DNA from: Pisaster brevispinus
Taxonomy: Eukaryota > Echinodermata > Asteroidea > Forcipulatida > Asteriidae
Reading direction: 5' to 3'
Length of the DNA: 64,000 bases
Assembly (NCBI GenBank): GCA_023634235.1
Contig: JAMKCF010000013.1
Location: 1 to 64,000 of the forward strand
The position numbers and the translations under genes are program-made. The notes below the pieces were generated by a model. That model worked only from the letters and a program-made list of their open reading frames with translations. It did no database searches and was not told where the DNA came from. Below are positions 38,001 through 53,000 of this stretch, piece after piece. Within the stretch, counting starts at the first letter, position 1. Each line of letters starts with the position of its first letter.

Positions 38001-41000
38001 GTGGAAACAGCCTCAGTGGCATCCGTGTAATTCCATGCATTGAGTGTTATAGGTCAAACATCTGCATCATTTCAACTTACGTAATGTACTTTGACGAGGA
38101 AGGCAGATTCAAAGCTATAGTGACTGTGGAAGAGGTCAAATCTGAGGTATCTTTTTGGGACAGCTGGGTCGGAGCAGGAAGATCTGTAAAGTCAAAGATA
38201 AAAGTATCTAGGGCACATTCGATAAGAAGAATAAGACAGCTCCTCATTAGTCAGAATGGTTGAACAATCTTAATTGGATCGGTTAAGTATTCCAGCAGGC
38301 GTACATTGACCAGTCCGTTTGACTGCCAGAATGATCCGTTGAAACATTCTTATTGGATCAGTAATTATTCCAGCAGGCGTGCATTGAAGGGTCAGTTTGA
38401 AAGCCGGAACGATTCATTGGAATGTTCAAAATGCCAACACAGCCATATTCTGTAATTGTTACTGTGATACCGTAGTTCAGTACAATGTTACGGTCCAGAG
38501 GAAAGTATCTGGCATTCCACTGGATCGCTGATGTATGCATATACAGGATCATTCCTTCGCGCCTAGATAGGGCCGACTTTTGAGACAGTCCCAAACAAGA
38601 ACATGCCACAGTTATGCAATACCAATAAAAAAACAATAGGTCTTCATTTTAACAAATTCAAATGTTACTATTAATGACTTGGACATGTCGAAAAACTTGC
38701 CCTTGCAGCTTTTATCACTAACGTCGACAAAACAAAATCTTAAAAAGAAACTTGTTTTAAAATTACTCCTGTCAGAGCTTAGGATTCCATTAATTCAATT
38801 AAACTAAATTATGATAATTGAATGCTATGTCCCACAATACCTGTCTCAACTGCAGTAAATGCCTCTAGTATTGCTTTCTCTCCAACACCAATATTGTTGA
38901 AACCTGTCAGTCGGAAATCATATTTTGTGGATGGTTCTAAACCACTAATGTTATGATGCATATCTGATGGTTCTATATCGACCTTTTCGAATGAGCTGTT
39001 TGGACTAAAGTTGGTATCATAAGGTTTTTCCAACACCCTGTATGAAAGCTGTACATTTTTTATAAAATGGAGAAAACAATACAATGATAGTAACTACATA
39101 TCACTTGACATCGCTGCAATTATAATTGAGGTTTTCCTGCATAACTGAACCTAACGATGTTGTAGATTTACCCTAACTTTCAAAATAAATAATGAATAAT
39201 GGCTCTTAAAGTAGATGCAAGAGGTTATTCATAAATAGATTTAGGGTGCAACTCAGATGATAATAAAAAAATATCAATTCATCATCAAAATATCACCTTT
39301 CTTGCAGGTGAGTACAAGCAGAGCTGATTAATATTAGTCAGCCCCTTATGATTAATTGAACCAAATTAACTTGTGTACAGGTGCTAAACATTCAACAATG
39401 ACGTCGTACGTGCATTGGTTGAAGAACATTGTATTCCTTCAAGTTGAGAGACAGTGCACCAGGTTAGCACCTTTAAATTTGCTTCCAACCTTTGGTGTGT
39501 CTTGATATATTTATTAATATTGTATGGTTTTACCCCTAAACTGATGCGTGTAAAGCACTGTATACTCAGTACTTTCCCGAGTCCTGTGCAAAACAAATTA
39601 CTGTTTACCACTATGAACACACACGAACATAAAATCAATAGAGTTACTGTTGCAAAACAATAACCACCTTTTTAAGTACTCAAATGTTAAATACTTTGGA
39701 CTGAAATTTAAAAAAAAATTGATCAATACAATTTGCTATAAAAACTCACTCTATATTTAGTTATAACACCATTTCTTTGACCACAGAGTATTTCACCCCA
39801 GCTAACTTCCACACTATGCTTCGTTGTTGAAGTACTCTTGAAATCTGTTGGAGATCCTGTTGGCTCTTTAAAGTTAAACACAAAACATAAAATTTATTTT
39901 CAAATCCTCATGCTCAAAATTTATTATTTGGGATCTGTCACGGTGATGTGTATAAAGTGTTAGAATCACACACTGTAACAAAGGGGTTTGTTTATTTATC
40001 TAAACCTTAACATTTCTTGAACATCTTCTCTCCACAAGTATATCTTCAAACCTAGAGGTCACAGTGCCAGTCACTTAGTAGGGTGCCTTGGTTTAATTAC
40101 CAGAAATATTACGAATAAATAAACAGCATGTTACTATATCCCGTTATAATGGTTGTGTAACTAAGGGTAATTTACAGGCAACCAGTCCCAGTCATTCTCC
40201 AAGGAGAACCACATCCTTTAAACGTTCATTGGAGATATCAATATATATTGTTTAGGAAAACTGGCTCTTGCTTCCGAAGTGTTCCTTTTGTATGCAGTGC
40301 AGTTAGTTGCCTCTAAATTGTCTGCGAAAGTTACCCACAGTGTGCACCTTAATAACATCACACAGGTCATATGCAAAGTTGTTGCTACTCCTGAGACTAC
40401 AAAGCTGGTGCACTGTGCCTGCAAGTTTACCTTTAATCACTCATTTCACAATTAAAAGGAATTCATTATTGCAAAAATAAATATTGCATTTTAATTAAGA
40501 CAAGTCAAAGAGTCTTCACAAAATACATGTAATCCAAGTCTAAAGATTACATTTTATGTTACTAACATCCTCAATTCATGCCACTGCCTAAAACAGGACT
40601 CTTTTTATCAATGGGAATCAACATTTTGCAACAAAGTGCTGGCATTTTCACCTTTTGGTAACCCCTGGAGTTATAGATTTCAAGGAGCTTCTGGGAGCAG
40701 TATCCTCAGAGAACAGTATTGCCAGAGAAGTAAATCAGAAGACCATGAATTCTTCAAGTTCACCAGGCAAACATAAAGAAGTCTGATTTCAGATAAAAGT
40801 CTGAAAGTTATCATCCCAAGCAATAGATAATATACTCCCCTACCAGGAACTTACCCCGTTCAGGTGTTGTGTGTTCGATATATTTCTCAATCTGAGGTTC
40901 CCCAAGTCCTGCCTCATTCCTGGCAAGAACACGAACCATGTAGATTGAATTGGGTAATAAACCAGGATGTGATAGACTAGACTGTCTCTCTGTGGTGCTG

Positions 41001-44000
41001 TGTATAGTTTCAAATTCACCATCCACCTCTTGGCAAAGAACTCTCTTAACCAGTTGGTACTGTACCGCATAATCAATAACAGGACACTTGTTTTGAGGAG
41101 CTTTCCATGTAATGGTTCTGATTGGATCTTGCACAGAGCTGACTTCATAGATCACTGATACAGGAACTGAAAAAAGTCAACTACAAATTATTTGTCCTTG
41201 ACAAAATTATGAAAATGTTACAAAAATTACATTTTCACTATTTTGTCAATATCTTGTAACAACTTAGGCAAGTGGTGTGTCGTGGTTCAGCAAGACAATT
41301 AACCATTTTTGCCTGTCCTTTGGATGAGACGTAAAGCCATATGTCCTCAGTGTTGTGTAATGTAATGCACAAAAAAAGAACCCAGCAACGTATTTCGAAT
41401 GTGAACTGGTCATGTATTCTCAAAAACCATGAAATGTCAATGTAAAATCTTCTAATTCATGCAATTTGTTTAGAGATTCCTATTAAAAAAGTATTAATTT
41501 TACTGTTTTTATACAATACTGCCATCTTTTGATGGACTTGTTTTCTTTGTAAGGGTCTTGAGATGGTAAATGGAATCTTTAAGTTCTTGTCACCGAAATA
41601 AATTTAGAAAAACATCTTTAGAGACTCAATGTTGTTCGACAATCTTACCGTAACACAATCTGCATTTTGGATTAATGCCAATCTGACCATACGGACAAGA
41701 GTCTGCAAAACACAAGATGTATCATACACTTAGTGTTTAAACATTCTTTCTTTTCAGTTAAAAAAACAACAACAACAACAACAACAAACTCATAAGAAAT
41801 ATCATTAACAACATTTTTTTCTGTTCTTTTTCAGTTAATTTTGCTTTGGCTCACAGTCTTGGGACATGATTATAAGGAACACCATTACAACCAAGTAAAC
41901 AAATTAGAACCAATGCATGTCGCAATAAGAATGTGGAAACTGACTAGGTGACCTGCCAACTGCTAGATAGAGGAACAAAGAGAAAAAGAAATCATAATTT
42001 GATGAACGGGTTGAGCCTGGTAAAAAGGCTTTATCGTCATTATTTTGTATCCCCAAAATTTTAAATTGTATCCAAATCAGCTGAGGGGAATCACATGTTA
42101 TTATTGGGATATTCAGGTTACATCAAATTTAGAAATAAATTTAACAGCATCTTGGTAAACGTGAACATTGAGTCTGAATATGGACAGACAAACGGAAAGA
42201 CAATGACAGACAGACAGACAGACATAAATCAGTTTTACAGTAGGCTAACAGCTACTTTATGTAACAGCTCACCAAAGATCAAACAATCATTAGCAAGTCA
42301 TTATCTAGCGCCAAAATCAAAAGTTTGCACGTATGTGCTTAGGCACAAAATGAATGGTTAGAAAGACTGCTGGAATAGATGAGCTTTGAGGAAAAATTTA
42401 ACATCACACTCTAAATTACCAGTGTCATCTCTAAAGAACTAGTGGTATCAGACTTTAAAGTATATGCACAATTATTTTCGCAGAACAATTTTCAGTTTCT
42501 AACCAGACACCATATGTCAATTTGTACTTGTGCTGGATTTTTTTTAAATCTTCGAGGTCAGCTGATATGTTTTACATGCCTGTCCATTTCAATAGTGTTT
42601 GGCACTGCCAGATTTAGATGTTTAAATAAATACCAAGAATAAAAGAAGCAATGAAAAATTGAGCGGTCAGACAGTTGAGTGTATACTTACTTTGGCAATT
42701 TTCACCTCTAAATCCTCCTTGACAAAGTACACCAGTCGGGCATGCACCAGAAACTCTGTCACAAGCTCCACCACCGGCACAATGACACCACTGGGCACAA
42801 TTTACTCCAAACCACCCATCAGAACAGTCTGCATAAAGGAGACATCATTCTAAAAATTAATTAGTTTCATTCTGAAGCTTACTGATTATAAATTTCAAAC
42901 TCATACCCATTATTTTTATTTTTTTATTTTTTTTGAAAAATCAACAATCTAAATGGAAATAATGAATAATCTAGTTTTCATTTAAGATCTCCAAGTATAA
43001 GTTTGAAAACAAAAGACCGAGTTAAAGTTTTCTGTTTTCTGAATTTTCGAGGTCAAGAACTTTACTTGAAACATTGCACATAGAACAAGAACCCCGTCAA
43101 ATGTTTGCGATAGTTACAGCAAAACATACAAAATATTTTTTGCAGGAAATATAAATCACGTCATGTTTGTGATCAAAAGTAAATGTTTAATGTTACCCAT
43201 AGGGCAGAGCTGTGCAATATACGGCTTTGATGTAGGGAACCCAAGTGCGCCCTCAGTGTTCAAATGTCTGGTCTATTTTTGTTAGAAATTAAGTTTGGGT
43301 CTGCAACCTTTGGACTTACTCTCTTTTCCTGTTCAGCTTTGAGGAAGAGAGAGCACATTTATTTCCAATGGGTATTTCCCCCTACTTTGTAGGGATCATG
43401 AGTCCGGTAATTTTCCTTATAATATTTACTTTGGAGGGATAATGTGTATTTAAATCATCTTTTTATCAGAGAAATATTGTAATTTGTGGCGATAGTTGAA
43501 TCGGTTATTGTAAACGTGTGTAGCCAGCCTTGGGTTGACCTTTTGCCCTGCACATACGTGACTGTGTTGTGCCATTTGCAATGTGTGTTAACCCTTGTAG
43601 GATTAGATAAATTCAAGTGCAGGAGACCTTTCAGACGTCAACATATGGATTTTGCGTGTAGTATGTTGGTGAATGCTCGTCCTTTGTTATTAGAGGGCCG
43701 GCCTTCCTCCCGTGCCTCCACATTTATAAACCATAATACAGAATACAGACTCGGTCATGTTGTCTTTAATTGATAGTTTGAATGTAAATTTTCTGGAGTC
43801 AGTGCTGGAGAACTCGAGTCCCGACAACCGTGCCCCTCCCCCGGACTTGGACAACAAGGCCTCTAGTACAGCACTGACCGGAGGGTTCTTGTTTCACATA
43901 CTTCAAATGTGTCATTATCACTACTCATATTGGATTTTCACCTATAACCACTATCAATTAGACACATTTACACAATATTCTGTCTGTAATTTTAGCACTT

Positions 44001-47000
44001 TTGTTATCTCAGTATCTCATTCAGTTTACAGACAGGTAAACTTGATACAAAGTGTGCAAGCTTTAAAATTGGTTGTTATAAACTTTGAGAATGTGTTGGT
44101 GCAAGTATTCCCTTCATCTGTTTTTCAATAAACACATAATAAAAAAAGATCACGATAATTTCTTTTCAGTTGTTTTCCTAGATATCTTTTTCTTATTTTT
44201 TTGTCAGAATTTCTTAACTTAAAGCTGAACTGCAGAGAGAGTACTTCTCAGAATAATTTGTACAATTTCTAAGTGTTTAAAAAGGAGTTTGTGATGAAGG
44301 GATGTCTTTTTATGTGCCGTCTCTCACCCTCACAATTCTCTCCTGTGAAGCCAGATCTACAACTACTGCCTGACGTGCAAGTACCAACTGAGCTGTTACA
44401 GGCTGCATTTCCACAGCGACATTCTAAATTGCAACCTGCACCATACATACCAGCTGGGCAATCTAAAAAACAAAAAGTTGGAAGTTGTTACACTAACAAT
44501 AAATATTCAAGAATATCAAATGATACCTGGTATAACTTGTAAGGATCACAGGTTGAAGCAGAATCCAATTTTGAATTAACTATCATCTTTTTAAAATAAA
44601 AAAATAAAAATTGAAATTCAGACATCAGAAAATCATTAATTTAAAAGAACATTTTGTATGAGACCAACATGAGTAAAACTAAGGTTCCAATACAGTAGTC
44701 ATATCGCTGACAATTTTAATTAATCTGGACAGCCTAAAGACTATAATAATTCTGCCATTTATATGTTATGTCGCCCTCAAGCGATACAGCCTGTGACTCC
44801 AATCTTCTCTATTCTCTATAACTCTGTTGTGGTCTCCGCACAAGCATCACACCTGAGGACACCCACATAGCTCGTTCTCTCTCTGCCCCTCAGCCTCAAC
44901 CCATGAGTTGGTTCCCATAGCCATCCAAACACTAATTTACTTTCTTAATTTTGATTATTCATAACAGCAACAATATTAATAACACTTAGTTGATGTTCAC
45001 TCATTTGTTTTGTTTTGTTTAATGATGTTCAAAAGGATTTGTATATTCATACTTTGTTCACAATTTGAGCCCGTGAAGCCAGCTGCACACGTACATCCAA
45101 ACGGATCTGGAAGACACATAAGATGATTAAAGAGACCACAACCATCAGCATACTTGTTGTTGCATTGGATACCACAGTCTTGACCGAAGCAGTTGTTGTT
45201 ATGCACTGTGGAATTATTAAAATAGATTGGTTGTCATTAGTTAAATGCTGTGTACATTATTGCAAACACCCAACAAACTCTTGGAAATAGTCATAACACA
45301 AGAAAGATGGATGAGAAGATCCAAAACAGTACCTCAACCTATTTATTTGTGTTCGTTGTCTTTTGGTAGGTGTTGGTTCTTGTGGTCCCCTTGTATATTA
45401 GGCAAACATAAAACCTTCTTTTGACAATTAAATATCCTTTAAGTCACCTTAACTAACCCATCCACATATTCTCTGCATACCTTTCAAGTTGGTTTACCTT
45501 AAAACTATGGTTCAGAAAACTTACCTGCTTGACATCGGACACCGCTAAATCCTGGTGCGCAGATACAGTCACCACTCTTGTCGTCACACTGACCGCCGTT
45601 ATAACAAAATGGACAGTTATTATCGCACGATGGACCCCATTTGTTGGGAGAGCACTCTGAAAAAGAAATGTATCAAACAGGTCTTTATTACTATCAAATC
45701 AACTAAACTCAAACCAACATTAAAACAACTTTTGGGGGGCAATGGATTCCACGGTCATGCTATCAAGAAACTGCAAAGTTTGAACATTTTCCACGGTTGA
45801 ATGGTTATAAGACAGGTATTATTGCGATATAAATTTCACTAATAACTGATGAGGACATAGATTGCCAAAAACAGAGTTTGATCCAAACAATACCCATTTT
45901 AAAATTATTTTCAATGATTTGAATTAAAAACATCAACCATAACCGTTAGTCAATTCAGTGAAACAAAATGATAGGCAAAACAACCTGTTAAAACCATTTT
46001 GAGTAGCTTGATTTTCAGAATAAAGAAGCTCTTTCACTAAAGAATGAGAAAAAAGAAATCACCTGGAAACTTACGTCTTACAAGGAGTTTCATAAGTGCA
46101 TGGTTCTGTAGATCATGTCTACCGGCAATGAAGCATTCATAGATACCAGCATGATTGAGTTGAACATTATGGATACTGATGCTTGATTGGCCATTCCATG
46201 CAGTGACGTCAACACCATTGTGTCTCCATTGAAGCTCAGTCGGTGATCCGTAATGCTGTGTCATTGTCAATGTTACATCCTCTCCAGCACTCGTAGTCAA
46301 GGTGGATGAGGCTGGAGATACGTCACCTACAATCAATGATAAGCTCAGTTGATGGACCGTTATATAACTATATGTCATTTTCAATGTTACATCCTCTCCA
46401 GCACTCGTAGTCAAGGTGGATGAGGCTGGAGATACGTTACCTACAATCAATAATAAGCTCAAGTGATGGACCGTTATATAAATGTATTGTAAATGTTACA
46501 TCCTCTCCAGCACTCCGTGTGGATGAGGCAGGAATTACAGTATTATCTGGAGGCAGCGTATCTTTAAAATGTACAGTAACTTTCTTATAGTTATTCGAAA
46601 CTAGTATGTAACTTTTTACATAATGAAAACAAGAATGTTTAGTTTAAAAGGTGGGTTAAGGGTGTCAAAGGTGTGATCTTGAGATATTAACACCGTTTGC
46701 CTACGTAATGGTCAATTTTTGAATCAGTTTATTGGGTCAACAGTAACTGCAAACCTTTTGCCACAGACGATATTTTGACGATGAAAAACAATTCATTTAT
46801 TTTAAAGTAACATGACAGCTGGTAATAATACATGTGTGTCCCTTACCGTTTTCACGCAAAACAATTGTTGTTATCTTTACAGGGTCTTGTGTTCTGAAGA
46901 TACAGTTGTAAGCACCGAATCTGTCAGCCCCAATGGAGTCAGGCATGTTGTATAGTCTGGCACTGAATGTGCCATGATCTTCCTCATTTCCGCCCTCTGG

Positions 47001-50000
47001 TAGTCCACTGCCACTGCCAGTGTCTAATACACGCTCAAAGGAGACGGCTGCGCCAGTGTCACTACCACTTTTATAACCACCAATGAAATATTCATATCTT
47101 CTATTAGGATTTACATCTTTGGCATAAAGTCCTAAATTATAGCAGGTGAAATCAGGAACAACTCCTAGTCAAAAAGAAAAAACAGTACGATAAATGAGAA
47201 AAACATCTATTTTATAACTATTATATGTTGATTATCCAAAACTGAAAACCTCATTCAATGCATTGTTACGCATGTCGTAAGACGATTTAAAAAATACAAG
47301 TTCAACCCTGCGCTTGTAGGGTAACGGGAAACAAAATAAAACACAATATGAATCTTTTTCTTTTCAAATGTTTACTTTTAAGGCACCTGTTAGTATGCTT
47401 TTGTAAGTGGTTCCAAGGTCAAATTCAGTTTTGTGATGGACTTGTTTTCCAGTTTATAGAGTCATTATGAAAACTGGGGGAAACTAAAAGTCTCTCACCT
47501 CAGGTTAAAGCAGTTTAAAATGTCATGTTATTTGATACCCTTTCAAGTGTGATTTTGTCAACATACAAAACTTCCAATGACATCACACTCAAATACATTG
47601 ATCTGTACAATTTTGTACAGGAAAATTTAGTTTATTCCTAAATTTTGATCATATTCAGTCAAATGAGAATTGAATTTGACCTTTTGACTGAGGCGAACAT
47701 TCCTTATGTGAATGTAGAGGCGCAGACCGGTTACTTTCAAGTTAAACTGCTTGAGATCTTTAATCATGGATTTATAACGAGTTTAAACTGGTAGGGCGTT
47801 TGACGTTCCTCGACATTGTAACTTTAGTATAAGAAGAAGGGTGCGACTGCAGAGCCTAGCCCTGGTGAATCAAGTCTCTGTTTGCAACGAAGGAATCGAA
47901 CCTGGGCTAGGCCAAGTCTGCAACAATGATTAACCAGATGCACAAATTGCTTGTATGATGTGAGCCAATCATCATGTAGAGTCCAAACAGGACTTGGAAA
48001 TTGGTTTCCCTCCGTCGAACATGGAGGAAGGAAAAGTCCAGAGGATTGGTCCTAAACATGGGGGTGAGGTTAGATAAATATTATAAGATAAACTAAAACT
48101 AAATGCAAGTTTCTTGGCAAGCACACTGTCACTGAATGGTGATAGCAAACAACCTTGTATTTTATAGCCTGTATGATGAGGGGCATTATGTTAGGCCTAC
48201 TCATAGTCACAATATAGGCTCCCATTTATGTCATTGCCAGCTATCATCATAAAAATCTAAAACTTTTCTTTCCTCAACATCACCCCTCCGAAAATCAATT
48301 TACCCTCGAAACTACGGCTTGCTTGCGCGCTATTTAATTATGAAACTTGGTCATACACTCGAATACAGAGGGCACACTTTTATGATGTTTTTGCTACAAA
48401 AAAATAGAAAGCGAATAAGTAGCATTTTCATCAAGAGTTAACTGACTAACTTAACCCTGGTGAGTGAACAAACTTTGACTGGGCACAGCCAAACTTTGAG
48501 GAAGTATTTGAAAAAAATACAACACACGCAATAATATACTGCTTTGGCACGTGATATTTGGCTTTCTTTGTAACAATTTCCTTTTTCCATCACGTAAGGT
48601 TTTGAAGAACAATCCCAATAAGGCTTTTAAACGCTTTTAATACCGTTCGAATAATTCGGTCTTAATTTTAATCATAGCACATGTACATTTTCTATTAGAT
48701 TCATCTGAACCTCCATTTAGTTTTTTGATGAACACTACCAATCCATAAACTTGATTACTTAACGGCAAACAAACACCCCAAACACCCCTAACAAAAGAGC
48801 AGTCTGCGTTTACTTATCAGTTCAATGTAACTATCTCAAACGAAAGAAGGACCGAGGTTGTTTTGATTAAACCATCTTTCTTTTTTCTGGAATTATAGAT
48901 GACATGTTTACTTATCAGTTCAATGTAACTATCCCAAACGAAAGAGGAACAGAGTTTGTTTTCATTAAACCATATTCCGTTTCTTCTGGGAGATTTTCCT
49001 GAAATACATGTCATGTTTTTCCGTATAGTTGTGTAGTAATTACTTTTTAAAGAATCCATTCCCCTACCCCCATTTTTACTGATAATTAGAATTATTTTGG
49101 TTTTCATTAACTTATAGACACTTCTATTCAGTTGGGGAAAAAAATCTGTTTTACTCTCAATGAAAAGAACAAAGTTGTAATCAAGTCCCGCTCTAGTCAA
49201 TTGCCCTCACGGTTAAATAGTCACATCCCTTGTAAGGTAGTCCCTCTGCTTCCGCTTCCCAGGTTGTATTGTAAACTTGGGTGTGATCCCTGGCTTTAAG
49301 GCAGTTACAGGCTTAACGGTTTTCCTTTCGGAAAAAAATCTTTTACCCATAAAAAAAGTACAAGAAAAACGACACTTATTACATTTTGTTATTTTGGTGC
49401 AACGGGCCAGAAAAACAGGGAGGTTTGGCAAGTTGTTTTTCTTTTCTTTTTTCAATCATCACATTCTTGATTATATTGACTCCAGAACCATACTTTGATT
49501 GTATTCAAGTCGTTGTATGTTTTCCCTGTCAGTAGGAAGGTTTTGTTGTAGCATGACAATTGTTTCAGGTAAAACTTAAAATCCTTGGATGTCACACTCA
49601 CAAGAACCTTTATGTAGTCACACTGACTGACTGTTCGTTTTGCAATAAGGACACAATAATATTCATTTTCAATTTATTTATTTTGTGCACCTAGGTTTAT
49701 TTCCAAAACAGTTTATAAACAAAACTTGTGATTTCCAGTTAACTGTTTCTACCATTCCAATCAAATCCTGCAGAATTCAACACACTTTCCAGGTCTAATA
49801 GAGCAATACCCACTCCTAAAGGGTCACAAAACCAGGTCCTTACACCACAAAGACTCACCACAGGCGGCTTGGCTTCTGAGTAAAACAAGTGCATTACAGT
49901 CTGAAATTATTGGGTTACAAATTGTTAATCATTCTCCAAGGGCAGGGCTGTAAAGTTACTGGTGCTCATTAAATTTATTTTTAAAATAGGATAGTCATTT

Positions 50001-53000
50001 ATTTTTTCCACTGTCGGCAGAAATACGGTCAGCAAGTTGTAACACTGCACGAGCGCTTTCTTGCTTTCTTTAGAACTGGTTAGTTTGGAACAGCCAGATT
50101 AGAGTAGTCACAAAACTGGTATTCGGATGTAATATCATTGTATATTTGCCTACTGTACGAACAATTTACTAGGCCAATTAAACAGAGCGTCTTCAAGGGC
50201 GTCCAACAGTTTTTTCGGGCTGTCCAAAAACAAAATAGGGCGTCAAAAAGAAGCCGGGAGCAATGCCGGCCAATGCTAAAGTATGGCTCCAAATTAAATG
50301 CATGACAGTCTTGAGCCACTATGTACCGCTAAACATACCGACAATTTGAATCGCGTGTCACCCAATGATTGGGTAACACGCATTCCAAATTCTCAAGCAA
50401 GAAAAAAACCCAGGAGAGAGAAAAAACGGTGTCATCCATGTTAGTATCCCTAAATTAGAGTTCATCTGGAAAAAAAATTGGAAAGAAGCAAATTTCAACT
50501 GATAATGGTAGGTATGGGTGTCAACATTGACCAAAAAAAGTAATGACCGTTAGGGGATGGGGAAGTTGTTTTTTAGGGGGGTCATTGAAACTGGGGGTCA
50601 TTGACCTAAATTTTGCTCAAAGTATGTCGTGTTTAGTATCAAATGTAGGGAAATTGAATTTTAAATGCTAAAAGGTGATGTTTATTTTGTTATTTTATCA
50701 TCCTGTGAAAAGTTACACTTGATTGAAGACGTGGTGCTAGTTAACAAGGAATCAGCAAGCACTGATATTATATATTGTTTTGTAGAGTTTTTGTAGAGAT
50801 GGGAATCATTGGGACTATAACTGGTTTAGTGTCAGTGGACATCATTCTATGCACATGATACAAACATACATGCCTTAAAGACATGAGGGATCCACACAGG
50901 ACAGGAAACTGGGGGATTAATTACCCTGTAATATAATCCCACTGTCTTACATTACAGAAGTTATTGTTGTTTGTTTGTTAAAAAGATAATAATAATAGTA
51001 AAAACAACACTTGGTTCTTATATAGCGCTTTATCACCCCCTATGGGCTTATCAAAGCCCTCAGTATTTTTTTCCTGCAAGGTATGTGGAGCTACATTTTG
51101 AAGTACAAGACCTATTACTTTATAGCACCATGTAATGGTTTACAGGGTGCTGTGGCACAATATGCTGCCGATCAGACCAGGAATACCGGGGCAAACCCTT
51201 ATCTTTACGATAAGTGCACTGGGTTCTTTTACATGCATTAGACAACACATGGGACCTACAGCTTCACGTCCCATCCGAGGGATGGTTAAGTGTCTTGCTT
51301 AAGGACACATGAATGTCACGACTGGGACTCGAACCCACACTCTGCTAATCAAAAACACCAGAGCTTGTGTTCGGTGTTCTTATCCGCTCGGCCACGACAC
51401 TGCCAGGGAAGAGTGAGATCATACATGTGGCCCTGTGCAAGCAAGTCATGAAATGAGACCATGTATAACCAGTAAAACCATTCTGATGGTTTTATATAAT
51501 TATATGCATCAAAGAACAAGCAAAGACAAAATAGGATCGGGACGCTCTCAAAATGTTCCAACGCTTTCTCAAGAAGTTTTGGCAGTAATGAAGCTTCTCC
51601 CCATGTTGAATGAGAATCATGTATTGGAAGGCAAGCTTAAAAAATGTTTGAGGCGACATATACAATTCTTTATAGAAATAAAAAAGGGAGATAGGAAAAA
51701 TGAACAAATGGTGATGGGCAAAAAAAGAAAACAGGTATGCGTGTGTGGTGTGGGGGTGGGGGACGACAGAAAGAGGAGAGGGTGTGAGAGAAAAAAAGGA
51801 AAATGTGTGCTGCTGCCTATAGGCACTCGGTATCTCTCTTTTTTTCTCACACCCCCTCCTTTCCCTTCGCCCCCACCCCTACACACACCTGTCCTTAACT
51901 ATGTTCATTTTTCCTACCTCCCTCTTTCCCCTCTTTATTTCTATAAAGAACTGTATATGACGCCTCAAACGTTTTTAAGCTTGCCTTTCAATACTTGATT
52001 CTCACTCGACATGTGAAGAAGAAGCTTCATAACTGACAAAACTTCAAGCTTTTGAAAATTTTGAGTGCGTTCGGTCCTCTTTTTCTCTCTGCATGTTATT
52101 TAAACAACTCTCACTAATTGATGCATATATTGAATACCATCAAAATGCATTTAGTAGTCACACATGGTCTCAACTCATGACTTGCTTGCACACGGCAACA
52201 TGGGGTTTTTTTTAGGCGAGATATCGCCTAACATCACAAGGCCAGACGGCCACTTAAAGGTGGGGGATTCGATCGCTTAACTGATTTGGGCTGTCAACCC
52301 AAATCAACGGTCACCAAGGGCACGATGGCACCTACTCCTTAGGAGCCTGGCTGGTAGAGCAGAATGCACTACTTTCCCAATGTTTTACGAAACAATAGTG
52401 CCTTGCTCAAGGGCAGACGTGCCATAACCGGGATTCAAACCCACACTCTACTGCTGATACTACCAGAGCTTGGGTCCGGTGAACTAGACCGCTTGGCCAT
52501 GACAAGCCACATGTATAATTTCATGTGTTTCTGCATATTGAGTGTGCTGTGGCATCTAATGGAACAGATAGAATAGATACAGAAGAACTTGGTAGCGATA
52601 AAGAGGAAACAGATAATAAAGCGTTTGGTTTTGGCTAAACTTGTAAGGCCTATAGTGAGCATACTGTCATTTTAGCCTTCTAAACAGTACTTCTGATCAA
52701 CAAATTGTTTTATTTGTAGTTAAAATGTCTTGAACCATGTTCATATGAGCCTCCAAACAATGTGATACACTTTGATGGATACATAGTAACGTATTACGGA
52801 AGTATCAAGGTCTTTCTTACATCGAAACTGTGAAATGAGCGTGCCGGCTCCTTGTTAACTATAGCACCACGTCTTCAATCAAGTGTAACTTTTCACAGGA
52901 TGATAAAATGACAAAATAAACATCACCTTTTAGCATTTAAAATTCAATTTTCTTTCATTTGATATCAAACACAACATACTTTGAGCAAAACATGGGTCAA

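Noticed and set aside
51435..51998. 187-codon plus-strand open frame
   Set aside because: It runs through the loop of an inverted repeat inside a TIR element, with purine-rich low-complexity sequence and no recognisable domain.
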